Origin: Dysgonamonadaceae bacterium
Lineage (GTDB): Bacteria > Bacteroidota > Bacteroidia > Bacteroidales > Azobacteroidaceae
NCBI GenBank assembly: GCA_031289145.1
Contig: JAITQA010000063.1
Location: 1 to 64,000, forward strand
Reading direction: 5' to 3'
DNA length: 64,000 nucleotides
The notes below the pieces were generated by a model that worked only from the letters and a program-made list of their open reading frames with translations, was not told the origin of the DNA and searched no databases. This document shows, in pieces, positions 19,557 through 29,281 of the stretch. The position numbers were made by a program, and so were the translations under genes. The stretch's first letter is position 1, and every line of letters begins with the position of its first letter.

Positions 19557-20795
19557 ATGAACACAAATGAATTAGCAGCTTCAGCGCTGATGGAATTGGA
19601 AAATAATTTTGGTGCGCATAATTATCACCCGATTCCGGTTGTACTTGACAAAGGGAAAGGCGTATATGTATGGGATGTGAACGGAAAGCGGTATTATGAT
19701 TTTCTATCGGCTTATTCGGCTGTCAACCAAGGGCATTGCCATCCGGAAATAGTAAATGCCTTGCTTGAGCAAGCACAAAAACTAACGCTTACTTCCCGTG
19801 CGTTTTACAACAGTCAGTTAGGAAAATACGAAGAATATGCCACTCGTTATTTCGGTTATGACAAACTGCTTCCGATGAATACCGGAGCGGAAGCTGTTGA
19901 ATCAGCCATTAAATTATGCCGCAAATGGGCTTATGAAAAAAAAGGTTTGGCGGATAATACGGCGCAAATCATTGTCTGTGAGAATAATTTTCACGGCAGA
20001 ACCACAACGATTGTGTCATTTTCAATTGATCCTGAAGCAAAGAATCATTATGGGCCTTTTACGCCGGGATTTATCGTCATTCCCTATAACGATGTGGATA
20101 GCCTTGCAAAAGTAGTGGAAGAAAACCGTTCCGTGGCCGGTTTCTTAGTCGAACCGATTCAGGGTGAAGCCGGTGTTTACGTACCGGATGAGGGCTATTT
20201 GAAAGCATGTTATGCGCTTTGTAAAAAACACGATGTATTGTTTATTGCCGATGAAGTTCAGACAGGGATTGCCCGTACCGGAAAATTGCTGGCTTGTGAT
20301 TATGAAGCCGTTCGTCCTGATATTCTGATTTTGGGAAAAGCCTTATCCGGAGGCGTTTGTCCGGTTTCAGCCATCTTAGCCGACCAGGAAATTATGGAAG
20401 TCATCCGTCCGGGACAGCATGGCTCTACTTTTGGTGGTAATCCGATTGCGGCGGCGGTGGCAATTGCCGCTTTGAAAGTAATTGAAAATGAAAAATTAGC
20501 AGAAAACGCTTATGCGCTTGGAATTCTTTTTCGGGAAGAAATGCAAAAATTTTGCCTGCAATCGAAAATTGCCGCTTATGTGAGGGGAAAAGGCTTATTG
20601 AATGCATTGATAATTAACAACGAAGCACAAAAAGACCTCGCATGGGATATCTGTATAAAACTCAGTGAAAACGGTTTATTGGCAAAACCCACCCACACGA
20701 ACATTATCCGGTTTGCGCCGCCTTTGGTCATTACGGAAAAGCAACTCCGCGAATGTATTGACATTATTCAACAGACAATTGATGCTTTTGAGTAG
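19557..20795 (+). CDS. rocD: Ornithine--oxo-acid (ornithine delta-) aminotransferase
   Basis: A 412-residue class III PLP-dependent aminotransferase that converts ornithine plus 2-oxoglutarate to glutamate semialdehyde and glutamate. Residues seen: the PLP Lys in LGKALSGG (K261), the cofactor-binding Asp in [13 protein letters not shown] (D232), the NNFHGRTTT loop (about 143-151), and the substrate-region motif [14 protein letters not shown] (about 50-63) typical of ornithine rather than acetylornithine aminotransferases. Length and N-terminus match the bacterial RocD family. It lies 52 nt after the M16 gene, possibly co-transcribed with it. Its stop codon lies inside a palindromic hairpin (20791-20820). 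Confidence 0.93.
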   Translation: MNTNELAASALMELENNFGAHNYHPIPVVLDKGKGVYVWDVNGKRYYDFLSAYSAVNQGHCHPEIVNALLEQAQKLTLTSRAFYNSQLGKYEEYATRYFGYDKLLPMNTGAEAVESAIKLCRKWAYEKKGLADNTAQIIVCENNFHGRTTTIVSFSIDPEAKNHYGPFTPGFIVIPYNDVDSLAKVVEENRSVAGFLVEPIQGEAGVYVPDEGYLKACYALCKKHDVLFIADEVQTGIARTGKLLACDYEAVRPDILILGKALSGGVCPVSAILADQEIMEVIRPGQHGSTFGGNPIAAAVAIAALKVIENEKLAENAYALGILFREEMQKFCLQSKIAAYVRGKGLLNALIINNEAQKDLAWDICIKLSENGLLAKPTHTNIIRFAPPLVITEKQLRECIDIIQQTIDAFE

Positions 20796-20820
20796 CGATG
20801 GAGCGTGCTCCGTCGCTACT
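20791..20820. repeat. REP-like palindrome at the rocD stop codon
   Basis: Arms AGTAGCGATGGAGC (20791-20804) and GCTCCGTCGCTACT (20807-20820) pair over 13 of 14 positions plus one G-T, with a 2-nt loop. There is no T tract, so it is not a classic terminator. Its form resembles dispersed palindromic elements of Bacteroidetes genomes; the hairpin at 51808-51836 has a similar position over a stop codon. Confidence 0.5.
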
Positions 20821-20858
20821 TGTGTGTATAAAATCTTACTATATTTAAAATATTTTCT

Positions 20859-20866
20859 TAACTTTG
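20859..20866 (+). promoter_or_regulatory. -7 element for the alpha/beta hydrolase gene
   Basis: TAACTTTG matches TAnnTTTG and lies 38 nt ahead of the ATG at 20905. The -33 region is not convincing, so this is a motif-only call. Confidence 0.45.
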
Positions 20867-20904
20867 CATAAAAATGAAAGAAATTAATACGCAAAACACA
20901 AAAT

Positions 20905-21660
20905 ATGGCTTTTGTAAAAATTAAAGATACAAATATCTATTATTTGGAATCGAATAAAGAGGCTGACGAAACAATTCTTATGCTACATGGAATGTTTTCG
21001 AATATGGCTGTTTTTTATCTTAATATTGCGCCGAAGTTGGCAGAAAAATATCACATCGTACTCTATGATTTTAAGGGACATGGGATGAGTGATGTCGCCG
21101 CAAGCGGATATGACCTTCGTTCCATGACGGAGGAAATGCTCGAACTTATCGAAAAGTTACATTTAAAGAAAGTGCATATTACCGGCTATAGCTTTGGCGG
21201 ATTAATTGCCTTATATACACTTATACATTATCCGGACATAATCGGCAAGGCGGCAATCATAGAAGCGCCGAATCCTGATACGGAAGAGCACAGGACAGTC
21301 CAAACATATAGCCGTGATCTTTTATTGCAAAAAACCATGGATTCCTCAAGTTCTACACAACTGAAGCCCAGTAACAGAAAATTAAACAAATTAAACGCGC
21401 AGATTGAATTTTTACTTAATAAAAGTACTTTACAAGATGATATGCGCCTTTTCCTGAACTTTTTCGAAGAAATTCCGGGAAGTCATATTTCAAATGAAAC
21501 TTTATTATTGTATGGAAATCAATCCGACTGCGTTGATTCAGGCTATTTCCTGCACCAAAGCATAAAAGATTCCCAATTATTTATTGGAGAAGGCGACCAT
21601 AATATTCCGGTTCAAAATTCGCAATGGATTACAGATAAATTAGTGGATTTCTTCTTCTAA
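20905..21660 (+). CDS. Alpha/beta hydrolase
   Basis: A 251-residue alpha/beta-hydrolase-fold protein without a signal peptide, so cytoplasmic. The oxyanion strand is LMLHGMFSN (about 26-34), the nucleophile elbow GYSFGG centres on Ser at about residue 96, and a C-terminal GDHNIP segment supplies the catalytic His; an Asp in the QSDCVDSG region may complete the triad. The substrate is unknown. It is convergent with, and only one base away from, the end of the large lipid/PKS cluster, so it is not in that operon. It could still serve as a thioesterase or lipase for the pathway, but nothing in the sequence proves it. Confidence 0.85.
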   Translation: MAFVKIKDTNIYYLESNKEADETILMLHGMFSNMAVFYLNIAPKLAEKYHIVLYDFKGHGMSDVAASGYDLRSMTEEMLELIEKLHLKKVHITGYSFGGLIALYTLIHYPDIIGKAAIIEAPNPDTEEHRTVQTYSRDLLLQKTMDSSSSTQLKPSNRKLNKLNAQIEFLLNKSTLQDDMRLFLNFFEEIPGSHISNETLLLYGNQSDCVDSGYFLHQSIKDSQLFIGEGDHNIPVQNSQWITDKLVDFFF

Positions 21661-21661
21661 T

Positions 21662-23452
21662 TTACAGTTTTATGGGAACTCCCATATAAAAATCTAAAAT
21701 TTTTGTCCGCAGGATGTATTCATACTTTGATTGAACAAGTTCGGATTGACTTTGAATATATCTTGTTTTTGCTTCATTAAATTCATATACGGAAGAATTT
21801 CCCAATTCGTATCGTTTTAGTGCATAATTGAATGCCAGGGATGCAGCTTGAACCGATTTTTCCGAAGATCGGTATTTTTCGATGGAAGCGGTTGAATTTT
21901 TATGTGCAATCTGGATTTCCTTATACAAAGACTTTTTAGAATTTTCTAAAATAAGTAGTTGATTCTGAATATCAATTTTTGCTCGTTTCACCTGATTTTT
22001 CACAGAGAAACGGTTAAAAATCGGGACAGTGAGATTGAAGCCGATAATGCGATTATTATTATTTTTTAATTGATCCGAAAACGAATCATTCTCTTCCATT
22101 GACCTTTGTGTAAGTGGATTGAAACGTTTTTCCGGATTATACACGTATAAGTAATTCGTACCTGCCGACAGAAGCAAGTCCAATTGCGGTAAATAACCGG
22201 CTTCTGCAATTTTGAGCGATTTTTCGGCGCTTTCTACCTTATATTCCTGTCCTTTGATACCCGGTTTGATAATCACGGCGCTTTCATAAATCCGGTCGGG
22301 CGGAAGTAAACTTCCGATAAAGAGATTAATGATATCTCCTTCAAATTCAGGGGCATAAATATCAAATCCGGAATTTTTTTCCAATTCCAAAGCTTGGGCA
22401 AGGTCTATCAGCGCCAAATCCAAATTGTTTTTTGCTTCCACGAGCGCTACTTCATCTTTTGCTACCTGCGCCTGAATATCATACAGTTGCGATTTCGGCA
22501 CACTTCCCGCTTCTACTAATAATCCTGTTCTTTTTACTTGGTTTTTGCTGAGTTCAAGCTGATTACCGTCAATAGAAAGTAATTCTTTGTAAAATAATAC
22601 TTGTAGAAACAGCGAAGTGATATTTAAAGATAAATCTTCCTTCGCTTTTGCTAAATTTTCTGTGGCAGCTTGAATTTCCAATTTTGTCTTGGCGATTTCA
22701 TTGGGTATCCTAAATCCGGTAAATAGAGGAATTGAACTGCTTAGTCCGAAATTTGAAACCGACCTGGATTTGCTATTATAAACGGTATCGTAACCACTGT
22801 AATTGGTTCTGTAAAAATCCCATTCCTGGCTTGTCGTAGCGTTCAGGTTCGGCAGGCGGCTGTTTTTTGCCGTATTATTCAGGATTTCAGCATCTTCTTT
22901 CTGAAGTTCCAATTGTTTGACATTAATATTATGATCTATTGCATACTGAATACAATTCTCAAGCGTCCATTTTTTATCTTTCACATCATTGTACGGAGCG
23001 TCTGGCTCCGGTATCGTCAATAAATAGGGAATTGTCTGTTGCGCTTGATTGTCATTTGCGGGAGGTTTAATTTTGTTCTCGTCCACGGCAGGAGGAGGCG
23101 TCTGATTTACTATGGGGGAATTCGTTTCTGTTTGCCGAAGTATTGCCCTTACCGCTTCAATTTTAGCCTTATTATTTTCATACTGCTCTGGTAACGTCAA
23201 TAAATTAGGAATTGCCTGCTGCGCTTGATTGTCATTTGCGGGAGGTTTAATTTTGTTCTCGTCCACAGCAGGAGGAGGCGTCTGATCTACTATAGGGGAC
23301 TTTGTTTCTGTTTGCCGAAGTATTGCCCTTACCGCTTCAATTTTAGTCTTATTATTTTCATACTGCTCTTTAATAGAATCTTGTTGTGCCTGAATTCCGC
23401 TAAAGGAGGAAAAACAGAGGATACACAACAAAACAAAACGCCTAATTGTCAT
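21662..23452 (-). CDS. TolC-family outer-membrane efflux channel with a duplicated N-terminal linker
   Basis: Last gene of the leftward cluster. The frame is open from 23494, but the ATG at 23452 gives the more compact signal peptide (IRRFVLLCILCFSSFSGIQAQ), so 596 residues is the preferred length. A Pro-rich, charged linker follows, made of two nearly identical 60-residue repeats. The TolC/OEP fold then starts at WTLENCIQYAIDHNINVKQLELQ and contains two long alpha-helical hairpin repeats to the end (LDFYMGVPIKL). TolC proteins form trimeric channels that dock to membrane-fusion and ABC proteins; the gene for such a fusion protein starts just upstream. The linker repeat is not typical of the family. 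No terminator separates this gene from the convergent hydrolase gene. Confidence 0.9.
   Translation of the reverse strand: MTIRRFVLLCILCFSSFSGIQAQQDSIKEQYENNKTKIEAVRAILRQTETKSPIVDQTPPPAVDENKIKPPANDNQAQQAIPNLLTLPEQYENNKAKIEAVRAILRQTETNSPIVNQTPPPAVDENKIKPPANDNQAQQTIPYLLTIPEPDAPYNDVKDKKWTLENCIQYAIDHNINVKQLELQKEDAEILNNTAKNSRLPNLNATTSQEWDFYRTNYSGYDTVYNSKSRSVSNFGLSSSIPLFTGFRIPNEIAKTKLEIQAATENLAKAKEDLSLNITSLFLQVLFYKELLSIDGNQLELSKNQVKRTGLLVEAGSVPKSQLYDIQAQVAKDEVALVEAKNNLDLALIDLAQALELEKNSGFDIYAPEFEGDIINLFIGSLLPPDRIYESAVIIKPGIKGQEYKVESAEKSLKIAEAGYLPQLDLLLSAGTNYLYVYNPEKRFNPLTQRSMEENDSFSDQLKNNNNRIIGFNLTVPIFNRFSVKNQVKRAKIDIQNQLLILENSKKSLYKEIQIAHKNSTASIEKYRSSEKSVQAASLAFNYALKRYELGNSSVYEFNEAKTRYIQSQSELVQSKYEYILRTKILDFYMGVPIKL
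23006..23365 (-). repeat. Two tandem 180-bp repeats inside the tolC-like gene
   Basis: 23186-23365 and 23006-23185 encode 60-residue units, each beginning QYENNK(T/A)KIEAVRAILRQ and ending near LLT(L/I)PE. They differ at only about six residues and are nearly identical at the DNA level, which implies a recent in-frame duplication. The unit contains a PPPAVDENKIKPPANDNQ stretch that is probably disordered. Confidence 0.93.
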
Positions 23453-23502
23453 CACTCGACAAACAACAGATAAAAGCATATTTACAGATTTCATTTTTAT
23501 AA

Positions 23503-24612
23503 TTATTTATTAGTGGACGCCAAAACGGCGCCACGGATTTTATCATTCATATCCAACCCTGATTTTATTTCCACATAAGTGCCATCTGAAAGCCCTATCT
23601 CTATTTGTTGCTTTTCAAATTGTTGCTTTGATTTTCCAGGTTGAAGAACATAGACGTAGGTTGCCTTATTGTTAAACTCAACAACGCTTTCCGGAATGGT
23701 GATTACGTCATTTAGCTGTTCAACGACAATATCGGCTGTCGCACTATAATCTGAACGCATAAAATAATCTGTTTGAATATTTTTAATAGCCGCCTTCAGT
23801 TCGTATAAGACAGCGCCGTTTTCTTTTTCGCCTTTAGGGGATATATATTCCAGCGTAGCGTTAAACAATTCGGAACTGATGGCCCCTACGGATACGACGA
23901 CCGGCATCCCGATTTTTAGTTTTCCGACCTCTGTTTCGTCAATCGTCCCCTTGAAAATCAAGTCGCTCATATCCGCGACTATAGCGATGGTAGTTCCTTC
24001 GGTGAATTGATTCGGCATTATGCCGGCATTTCCCTCCTTTTCCGGAATATCAAGAATCATGCCGCTGATTTTGGAGCGAACTTGTGTGTTACTTTCATTT
24101 TCTTTGCTTTTGGCAACACCGCTCTTTAAGATTTCGATGGCGTCTTCAGCCGCACTTTTTTCTTCGATGGATTTCTGATAGTTTGCCTCTGCCAATTCAT
24201 ATTCATTCCGGGAAATGACGTCGTTTTTGTAAAGCATAGACTGGCGTTTGTATTCCTTACTCACTTGCTCCAGGGTAATGCCTGCAATCTTTAGCCGAGA
24301 CTCCGCCGAATTCAATTGGATTGGATCGGTAATAATTTCCACAATCGCAATAACTTCACCTGCATTAACCATTTCACCGGGTTCCTTATAAATTTTTGAA
24401 ATGGTTCCGGTTATCTTCGGTTTGACTAAGACCGGATACCGAGGTTCAATATTACCTGTTGCGGTTTTTTTACTCTCAATACTTCTTTTTTGAGGAGAAA
24501 TAAGCTCATATTCCGGCGCTTGTGGATGAGAGTCATCCCACAAGAATTTGAACGTCATTATCAAGATTATTCCTAATAATGCGAATAAGATGTATTTGCC
24601 GACTTTTTTCAT
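23503..24612 (-). CDS. Periplasmic membrane-fusion protein (HlyD/MacA/DevB type)
   Basis: A 369-residue protein with an N-terminal membrane anchor (YILFALLGIILIMTFKFLW). A biotinyl/lipoyl half (about 60-95, GTISKIYKEPGEMVNAGEVIAIVE) is followed by an alpha-helical hairpin (about 100-170), the second lipoyl half, and a beta-barrel with a membrane-proximal domain. This is the adaptor that links an inner-membrane ABC transporter to TolC. It sits between the permease genes and the tolC-like gene, with gaps of 36 nt upstream and 8 nt downstream (to the 23494 frame), consistent with a single MacAB-TolC or DevBCA-TolC type exporter. Confidence 0.9.
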   Translation of the reverse strand: MKKVGKYILFALLGIILIMTFKFLWDDSHPQAPEYELISPQKRSIESKKTATGNIEPRYPVLVKPKITGTISKIYKEPGEMVNAGEVIAIVEIITDPIQLNSAESRLKIAGITLEQVSKEYKRQSMLYKNDVISRNEYELAEANYQKSIEEKSAAEDAIEILKSGVAKSKENESNTQVRSKISGMILDIPEKEGNAGIMPNQFTEGTTIAIVADMSDLIFKGTIDETEVGKLKIGMPVVVSVGAISSELFNATLEYISPKGEKENGAVLYELKAAIKNIQTDYFMRSDYSATADIVVEQLNDVITIPESVVEFNNKATYVYVLQPGKSKQQFEKQQIEIGLSDGTYVEIKSGLDMNDKIRGAVLASTNK

Positions 24613-24648
24613 ACCTATATAATTTATTTTTAATTTTTAGTTCTTTTA

Positions 24649-25902
24649 TCACTCTTCTCTGATCGCATCAATGGCTTTAATTGACAAAGCCCGCATCGCC
24701 GGGATTGTTCCAGCCAATAATCCACTGATTAGCAGTATTATTATTGAAACAAGCGCAGTATCAAAACTAATCATCGGATTAGAAAAATAAACATTTTCCA
24801 AATGTTGAAACCAAAAAATATTCCCCAGATACAGGACATAAACACCTGTACATAAACCGGGAATACCGGCTAAGGCTGTCAGAGACAGGCTTTCCATCAT
24901 AATTTGTACAATAATTGTTTTCGGACTGGCGCCCAAGGCTCTTCTTATCCCTATCTCTTTCGTTCTTTCCCTGACGGTAACCAGCATAATGTTGCTAACG
25001 CCTATTACACCGGCAAAAAGCGTTCCCGAACCGATTATCCAGACTAAAATAGCAATTCCATCAAACAAATTTGAAAAGAGCAAAAATTCTTTTTCTAAGT
25101 TTGTACTCCAAACGGCCTGTAAATCATCCGGATGTATGCTATTTATCTTCTTCAGTTCCATTTTGATTTTATCTTCTATGTCATTTATCGATATGGACGG
25201 AAGCGAAGTTACAGCTAATGATTGGATAACATCCCCTTTATTGGTAATTTGCTGCAAGGTAGTCAAAGGAACGAGTATTGTATTCTCCAATTTTCCACCG
25301 ATATCAACATCGGAAATACCGACGGTAACACCTATCACCTGGAAATATACACCATTCACACGAATTTCCCTGTTCAAAGGATTTTCATCATCACGAAATA
25401 ATTCTTCATAGACTTTGGTGCCGATGATACAAACTTTCCTTTTATTATCGGAATCAATTTCATTAAAGGGACGGCCAAACGGCATCGTTTGTCGCTCTAT
25501 TTCAGCATAATTTGGGAGAACGCCTCTCACCTGATAAGAACCTGTTTTGCTTCCGTTCACGACGTTATTATTAATCACATCCGCCCACAAGATGGGGGAA
25601 AGATGTTGAATACCCGGTACGGAATCCTTCAGGATTTTTAAATCTTTGTTTCGGATGTTCCATTCCCGCCCTTTTTGTAATCCCTTATACGGAAGGCTGG
25701 TTCGTGAAACTCCGATAAAGCACGAATTGTTTGCGAAGCCATCAATGTATTTGTAAGCGCCGCGTTTCAATCCATTTCCTGCACCACTCATGATCACCAA
25801 CATAAATATCCCCCAAAAGACCCCGAATGCAGTAAGCAAACTTCTGACCTTATTACGGACGATGGTTACCCAAATCTCTTCTATTCTATCTAAATCAAAC
25901 AT
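24649..25902 (-). CDS. MacB/FtsX-type ABC transporter permease (second copy)
   Basis: A 417-residue permease with the MacB layout: first TM helix (about 20-40, SLLTAFGVFWGIFMLVIMSG), a large periplasmic MacB_PCD domain (about 45-270), and three C-terminal TM helices in an FtsX domain. The coupling motif VRERTKEIGIRRALGAS is in the loop after TM2. It lacks its own ATPase domain, as DevC and LolC/E do. It is a diverged paralog of the permease encoded directly upstream, so the pair may assemble as a heterodimer on one ATPase, or each may form its own complex. Confidence 0.92.
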   Translation of the reverse strand: MFDLDRIEEIWVTIVRNKVRSLLTAFGVFWGIFMLVIMSGAGNGLKRGAYKYIDGFANNSCFIGVSRTSLPYKGLQKGREWNIRNKDLKILKDSVPGIQHLSPILWADVINNNVVNGSKTGSYQVRGVLPNYAEIERQTMPFGRPFNEIDSDNKRKVCIIGTKVYEELFRDDENPLNREIRVNGVYFQVIGVTVGISDVDIGGKLENTILVPLTTLQQITNKGDVIQSLAVTSLPSISINDIEDKIKMELKKINSIHPDDLQAVWSTNLEKEFLLFSNLFDGIAILVWIIGSGTLFAGVIGVSNIMLVTVRERTKEIGIRRALGASPKTIIVQIMMESLSLTALAGIPGLCTGVYVLYLGNIFWFQHLENVYFSNPMISFDTALVSIIILLISGLLAGTIPAMRALSIKAIDAIREE

Positions 25903-25958
25903 TTTTCGAACTCACATATAAATATTTTATCCCAAGTCCCCTTCAGGGATTGATGGGT

Positions 25959-27209
25959 TTATTCCGATCTCATGGCTTCCACCGGAGAAATTTTCACAGC
26001 CAGCCTTGCAGGAAAATAACCGGCAAAGACGCCCGCAATTATCAATATTGTCATTGCACCCAGTGCTACATTCATGTCTACATTCGGATTTTCGAAAATG
26101 GCCAAACTCGACATATTCGGATTGTTGACAAGAAATGAACTAAATAATTTGTTTGCACAGATTCCCAAAAACACGCCCAAATAACCGAATAAAGCGGTGA
26201 TACAAACAGATTCCATTATTATACTGCTTAAAATGGAAGTGGGCTTCGCTCCCAGCGCTTTTCGAATACCAAATTCTTTTGTTCGTTCCCGTACCGTAAT
26301 TAACATAATATTGCTAACCCCAACAATGCCGGCAAACAAGGTTCCAAGTCCGACGATCCAGATAAAAACAGTAACCGCATTGAAAATACCAACGGCTTGC
26401 AAATATTCTTTCATCTGACTATTAATATAAATAGCCCTTCCGTCTTCCGGATCAAACTGATGGATGGCGCCAAAATCCGCTATCAGTTTTTTGTTGAACA
26501 TTTCGTTTTTATCATTCGTATTGAGGCCTACTGTCGCCATAGATAAACCCTCCAATCCCCATCCGCCGTTAAAAATAAGTTGGGCTGTTGAAAAGGGAAT
26601 ATACATTCTTTCGAGATTGGCGACGGAAGCTTCTTCAAAAACACCGACAACCTTAAAACTCACCTTGTTGATAATGATATTCTTATCCACCGGATATTCA
26701 TCTGCAAAGAGAACTTCTCTCAGGCGTTTATTGATAATAACCACTTTCCTCTTTTCTTCCACATCGATATCCCTGATGAGACGTCCTTGATCATCAATTA
26801 CTTTAACCCCACTAATCAAATTGAAGTCGGGATGAATCCCGTATAAATTACCGATGGAATTACTTTGACCATAATTCACATTGACCAGTTTGCGAATTGT
26901 TGCGGATAAATATTGTTTTTCCGGTATTTTTTTGTTGACCATGTCATAGTCGTCCTGGTCAAAATTAATTTTTCTGTCTTCCGGAAATCCCTGATAAGGA
27001 ATAGACGTCAAACGTCCGGATATAAACAATTTGTTGACAAAACGGTTTCCGAAAGACATCACGACCCCGTCTTGCGCACCATTGGCGGCAGACAAGAGGA
27101 CGACGAACGTGAAAAGCCCCCAAGTAATTGAAAACCCCGAGAGAAAAGTTCGAAGTTTATTTTTCTTTATTGCATCGAAAATTTCAACCCAATTGTCGAA
27201 ATCAAACAT
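25959..27209 (-). CDS. MacB/FtsX-type ABC transporter permease (first copy)
   Basis: A 416-residue permease with the same MacB_PCD plus FtsX topology as its neighbour: TM1 at about 22-42 ([20 protein letters not shown]), a periplasmic domain, and three C-terminal helices. The coupling motif is [16 protein letters not shown]. It follows the ATPase gene by 14 nt. MacB-type transporters act as mechanotransmitters that push periplasmic or membrane-derived substrates into a TolC channel rather than pumping them through the inner membrane, which suits export of a lipid. Confidence 0.92.
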   Translation of the reverse strand: MFDFDNWVEIFDAIKKNKLRTFLSGFSITWGLFTFVVLLSAANGAQDGVVMSFGNRFVNKLFISGRLTSIPYQGFPEDRKINFDQDDYDMVNKKIPEKQYLSATIRKLVNVNYGQSNSIGNLYGIHPDFNLISGVKVIDDQGRLIRDIDVEEKRKVVIINKRLREVLFADEYPVDKNIIINKVSFKVVGVFEEASVANLERMYIPFSTAQLIFNGGWGLEGLSMATVGLNTNDKNEMFNKKLIADFGAIHQFDPEDGRAIYINSQMKEYLQAVGIFNAVTVFIWIVGLGTLFAGIVGVSNIMLITVRERTKEFGIRKALGAKPTSILSSIIMESVCITALFGYLGVFLGICANKLFSSFLVNNPNMSSLAIFENPNVDMNVALGAMTILIIAGVFAGYFPARLAVKISPVEAMRSE

Positions 27210-27223
27210 AAAAATCCTTTATT

Positions 27224-27895
27224 TTATAATTTTGTAATCGATTCAATAAGTCCATCTTTGATATGGACGATTTTATCCGTAGCCTCAGCAACGCTTTGTT
27301 CATGCGTTATGATAATCATGGTCATTCCTTCTTTATTTACTTTTCGAAGAATTTGCATGACTTCTACAGACGTTTTACTATCAAGCGCACCTGTCGGTTC
27401 GTCGGCAAGAATGATCCGGGGTTTGGCAATCAATGCCCGCGCAATGGCTACCCGTTGTTTCTGTCCGCCCGACAGCTCGTTGGGCATGTGTTGCGCCCAT
27501 TCCCTCAAGCCTAAGGATTCGAGATAGTCTAACGCGATTTGATTCCTTTTTTTCCTATTCATTCCCTGATAATACAGCGGTAATGCAACATTTTCCACCG
27601 CATTTTTGAATGAGATAAGGTTGAATGACTGGAATATAAACCCAATCATTTGATTCCTTAACTTAGCTGCTTGCGTTTCATTCAGGTTTTTCACCAGCAA
27701 ATTATCCAGATAATAATTTCCCGAGTCGTACGTATCAAGAATTCCCAGAATATTCAATAATGTTGATTTTCCGGAACCGGAAGCTCCCATGATGGATATC
27801 ATCTCTCCCTCCGAAACTTCCAGGTTGATGCCCTTCAAGACATGCAACGGCGCTCCGTTATAATAAGATTTATTGATATTTTCTATTTTGATCAT
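27224..27895 (-). CDS. ABC transporter ATPase (MacB/LolD/DevA type)
   Basis: A 223-residue nucleotide-binding subunit with every expected motif: Walker [10 protein letters not shown] (37-45), Q-loop FQSFNL (Gln at about 89), signature LSGGQKQR (141-148), Walker B IILADEP (161-167), D-loop ALDS and switch His in ITHEQ (about 198). It is of the LolD/MacB group by the GILDTYDSG and [11 protein letters not shown] segments. Its ATG overlaps the stop of the MATE gene by 4 nt, implying coupled translation, and both permease genes follow. It most likely powers the TolC-linked exporter. Confidence 0.95.
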   Translation of the reverse strand: MIKIENINKSYYNGAPLHVLKGINLEVSEGEMISIMGASGSGKSTLLNILGILDTYDSGNYYLDNLLVKNLNETQAAKLRNQMIGFIFQSFNLISFKNAVENVALPLYYQGMNRKKRNQIALDYLESLGLREWAQHMPNELSGGQKQRVAIARALIAKPRIILADEPTGALDSKTSVEVMQILRKVNKEGMTMIIITHEQSVAEATDKIVHIKDGLIESITKL

Positions 27896-29277
27896 TTATT
27901 TGATATGGTTTTAAAACTCCTGATTAGTACAAAAAGAATCCCTATCGCCAAGAGTGTCGACAAGAGATCTGACACAGGAATTGAATACCAGACGCCTCGT
28001 ACGCCCCAGAACAAAGGGAAAATAAATGCAGCGGGAATTAAAAAAATCAGTTGCCTTGTAATACTCAAGTAAAATGCTTTTTTAGCCGCACCTATGCTCT
28101 GGAAAAAAGAACCCGTCACCATCTGAAACCCGCTTAGAGGTAATCCAAGCGTTATTATTTTCAAACATACAATAGCTAATGGTATATTCTCCGAACTTTC
28201 TGAAAAGATACCGACCAGAAACGACGAGAAAAATAGAGATACCAACAAACCGGATGTTCCGATAACGACACCGACAAACACCGTTATTTTGAATGTTTTA
28301 AGAACCCGATCAATTCTTTCCGCTCCATAATTATAACCGATAATAGGTTGAATACCTTGCGATAGTCCACTTAGCGTCCAGATAAAAAGAACTGTTACGG
28401 GATAGGCAAATCCATAAGCAGTAACGGCTGGCGCTCCGCCATAAGCCTTGAGACGATTGTTGATTATCATCATAACGAATGCAGCAGTAAATTGGATTAA
28501 AAAAGGAGAAATACCTATATCTAAAATAGACTTAACCACTTTCCACTGTAATTTCATATATTTGAACGACAGAGGAAAATCACTATTCTTTTTCAAAAAA
28601 TGGTACATGGTAGGAATGAAAGCGATGATACCGGCAATATTGTTTGCAATTGCAACGCCTTTCATGCCCCATTGCAGTACAAACAAAGAAAACGGAACAA
28701 GGACTATATTACTCACCAAGATGATCATCATTATTACCATGGCTTTTTTGGGATGGCCGGAAGCTCTTATTACGTTATTCAGGCTAAGTGAAAGCATGAG
28801 GAAGACAGCAGGCGGCAGATAGTAAATCAGAAAATCCTTTGCATAAAATAGGTGATCCTGGGTGGATCCGATAAGAGACAATGTGGGGTCGATGAATACA
28901 AGGGTGAATATATTGGTATAAGTAAACAGGATAAAAGACAATGTGAAAACGTTTCCTAAAAGATTATAAGCCATTTGTTTGTTATTATTTCCGAGCGCAA
29001 GAGAAATCCGTGTGGCGGCTCCGCCACCCATCAACGAACATAATGCCGATCCCATAAGCGTTAGCGGAATACATACCGTCATCGCTCCTACTGCAGGGTC
29101 TCCAAGCCCCGGCGCGTATGCTATATAAATCGTATTACTTATGGTGTATATAGCAATCACAATCGTTCCGATAATGCTGGGAACGGCGTATTTCAAGATG
29201 AGACGTCCAATCTTGTCTTCCTTTAATTTTTCAATAGTATCTTTTTTCTTTGCGCTCGACGCTTCCATATCAATCAT
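27892..29277 (-). CDS. MATE-family transporter
   Basis: A 461-residue integral membrane protein with about 12 predicted helices in two six-helix halves, the pattern of MATE (multidrug/oligosaccharidyl-lipid flippase superfamily) proteins. Recognisable segments are GRLILKYAVPSIIGTIV near the N-terminus and, in the second half, GLSQGIQPIIGYNYGAERIDRV, the MATE signature of NorM/DinF-like members. MATE proteins exchange Na+ or H+ for a substrate. Its position between the glycosyltransferase and the ABC genes suggests a role in moving the pathway product or an intermediate across the inner membrane; a general drug efflux role is the alternative. Confidence 0.92.
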   Translation of the reverse strand: MIDMEASSAKKKDTIEKLKEDKIGRLILKYAVPSIIGTIVIAIYTISNTIYIAYAPGLGDPAVGAMTVCIPLTLMGSALCSLMGGGAATRISLALGNNNKQMAYNLLGNVFTLSFILFTYTNIFTLVFIDPTLSLIGSTQDHLFYAKDFLIYYLPPAVFLMLSLSLNNVIRASGHPKKAMVIMMIILVSNIVLVPFSLFVLQWGMKGVAIANNIAGIIAFIPTMYHFLKKNSDFPLSFKYMKLQWKVVKSILDIGISPFLIQFTAAFVMMIINNRLKAYGGAPAVTAYGFAYPVTVLFIWTLSGLSQGIQPIIGYNYGAERIDRVLKTFKITVFVGVVIGTSGLLVSLFFSSFLVGIFSESSENIPLAIVCLKIITLGLPLSGFQMVTGSFFQSIGAAKKAFYLSITRQLIFLIPAAFIFPLFWGVRGVWYSIPVSDLLSTLLAIGILFVLIRSFKTISNK

Positions 29278-29281
29278 TTAT

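Noticed and set aside
21662..29277. Exporter genes as a general multidrug pump unrelated to the PKS genes
   Set aside because: The reading direction, 4-nt overlap and short gaps run unbroken from the PKS genes through ACP and glycosyltransferase into the transporter genes, so a shared role is more likely; the alternative is not excluded.
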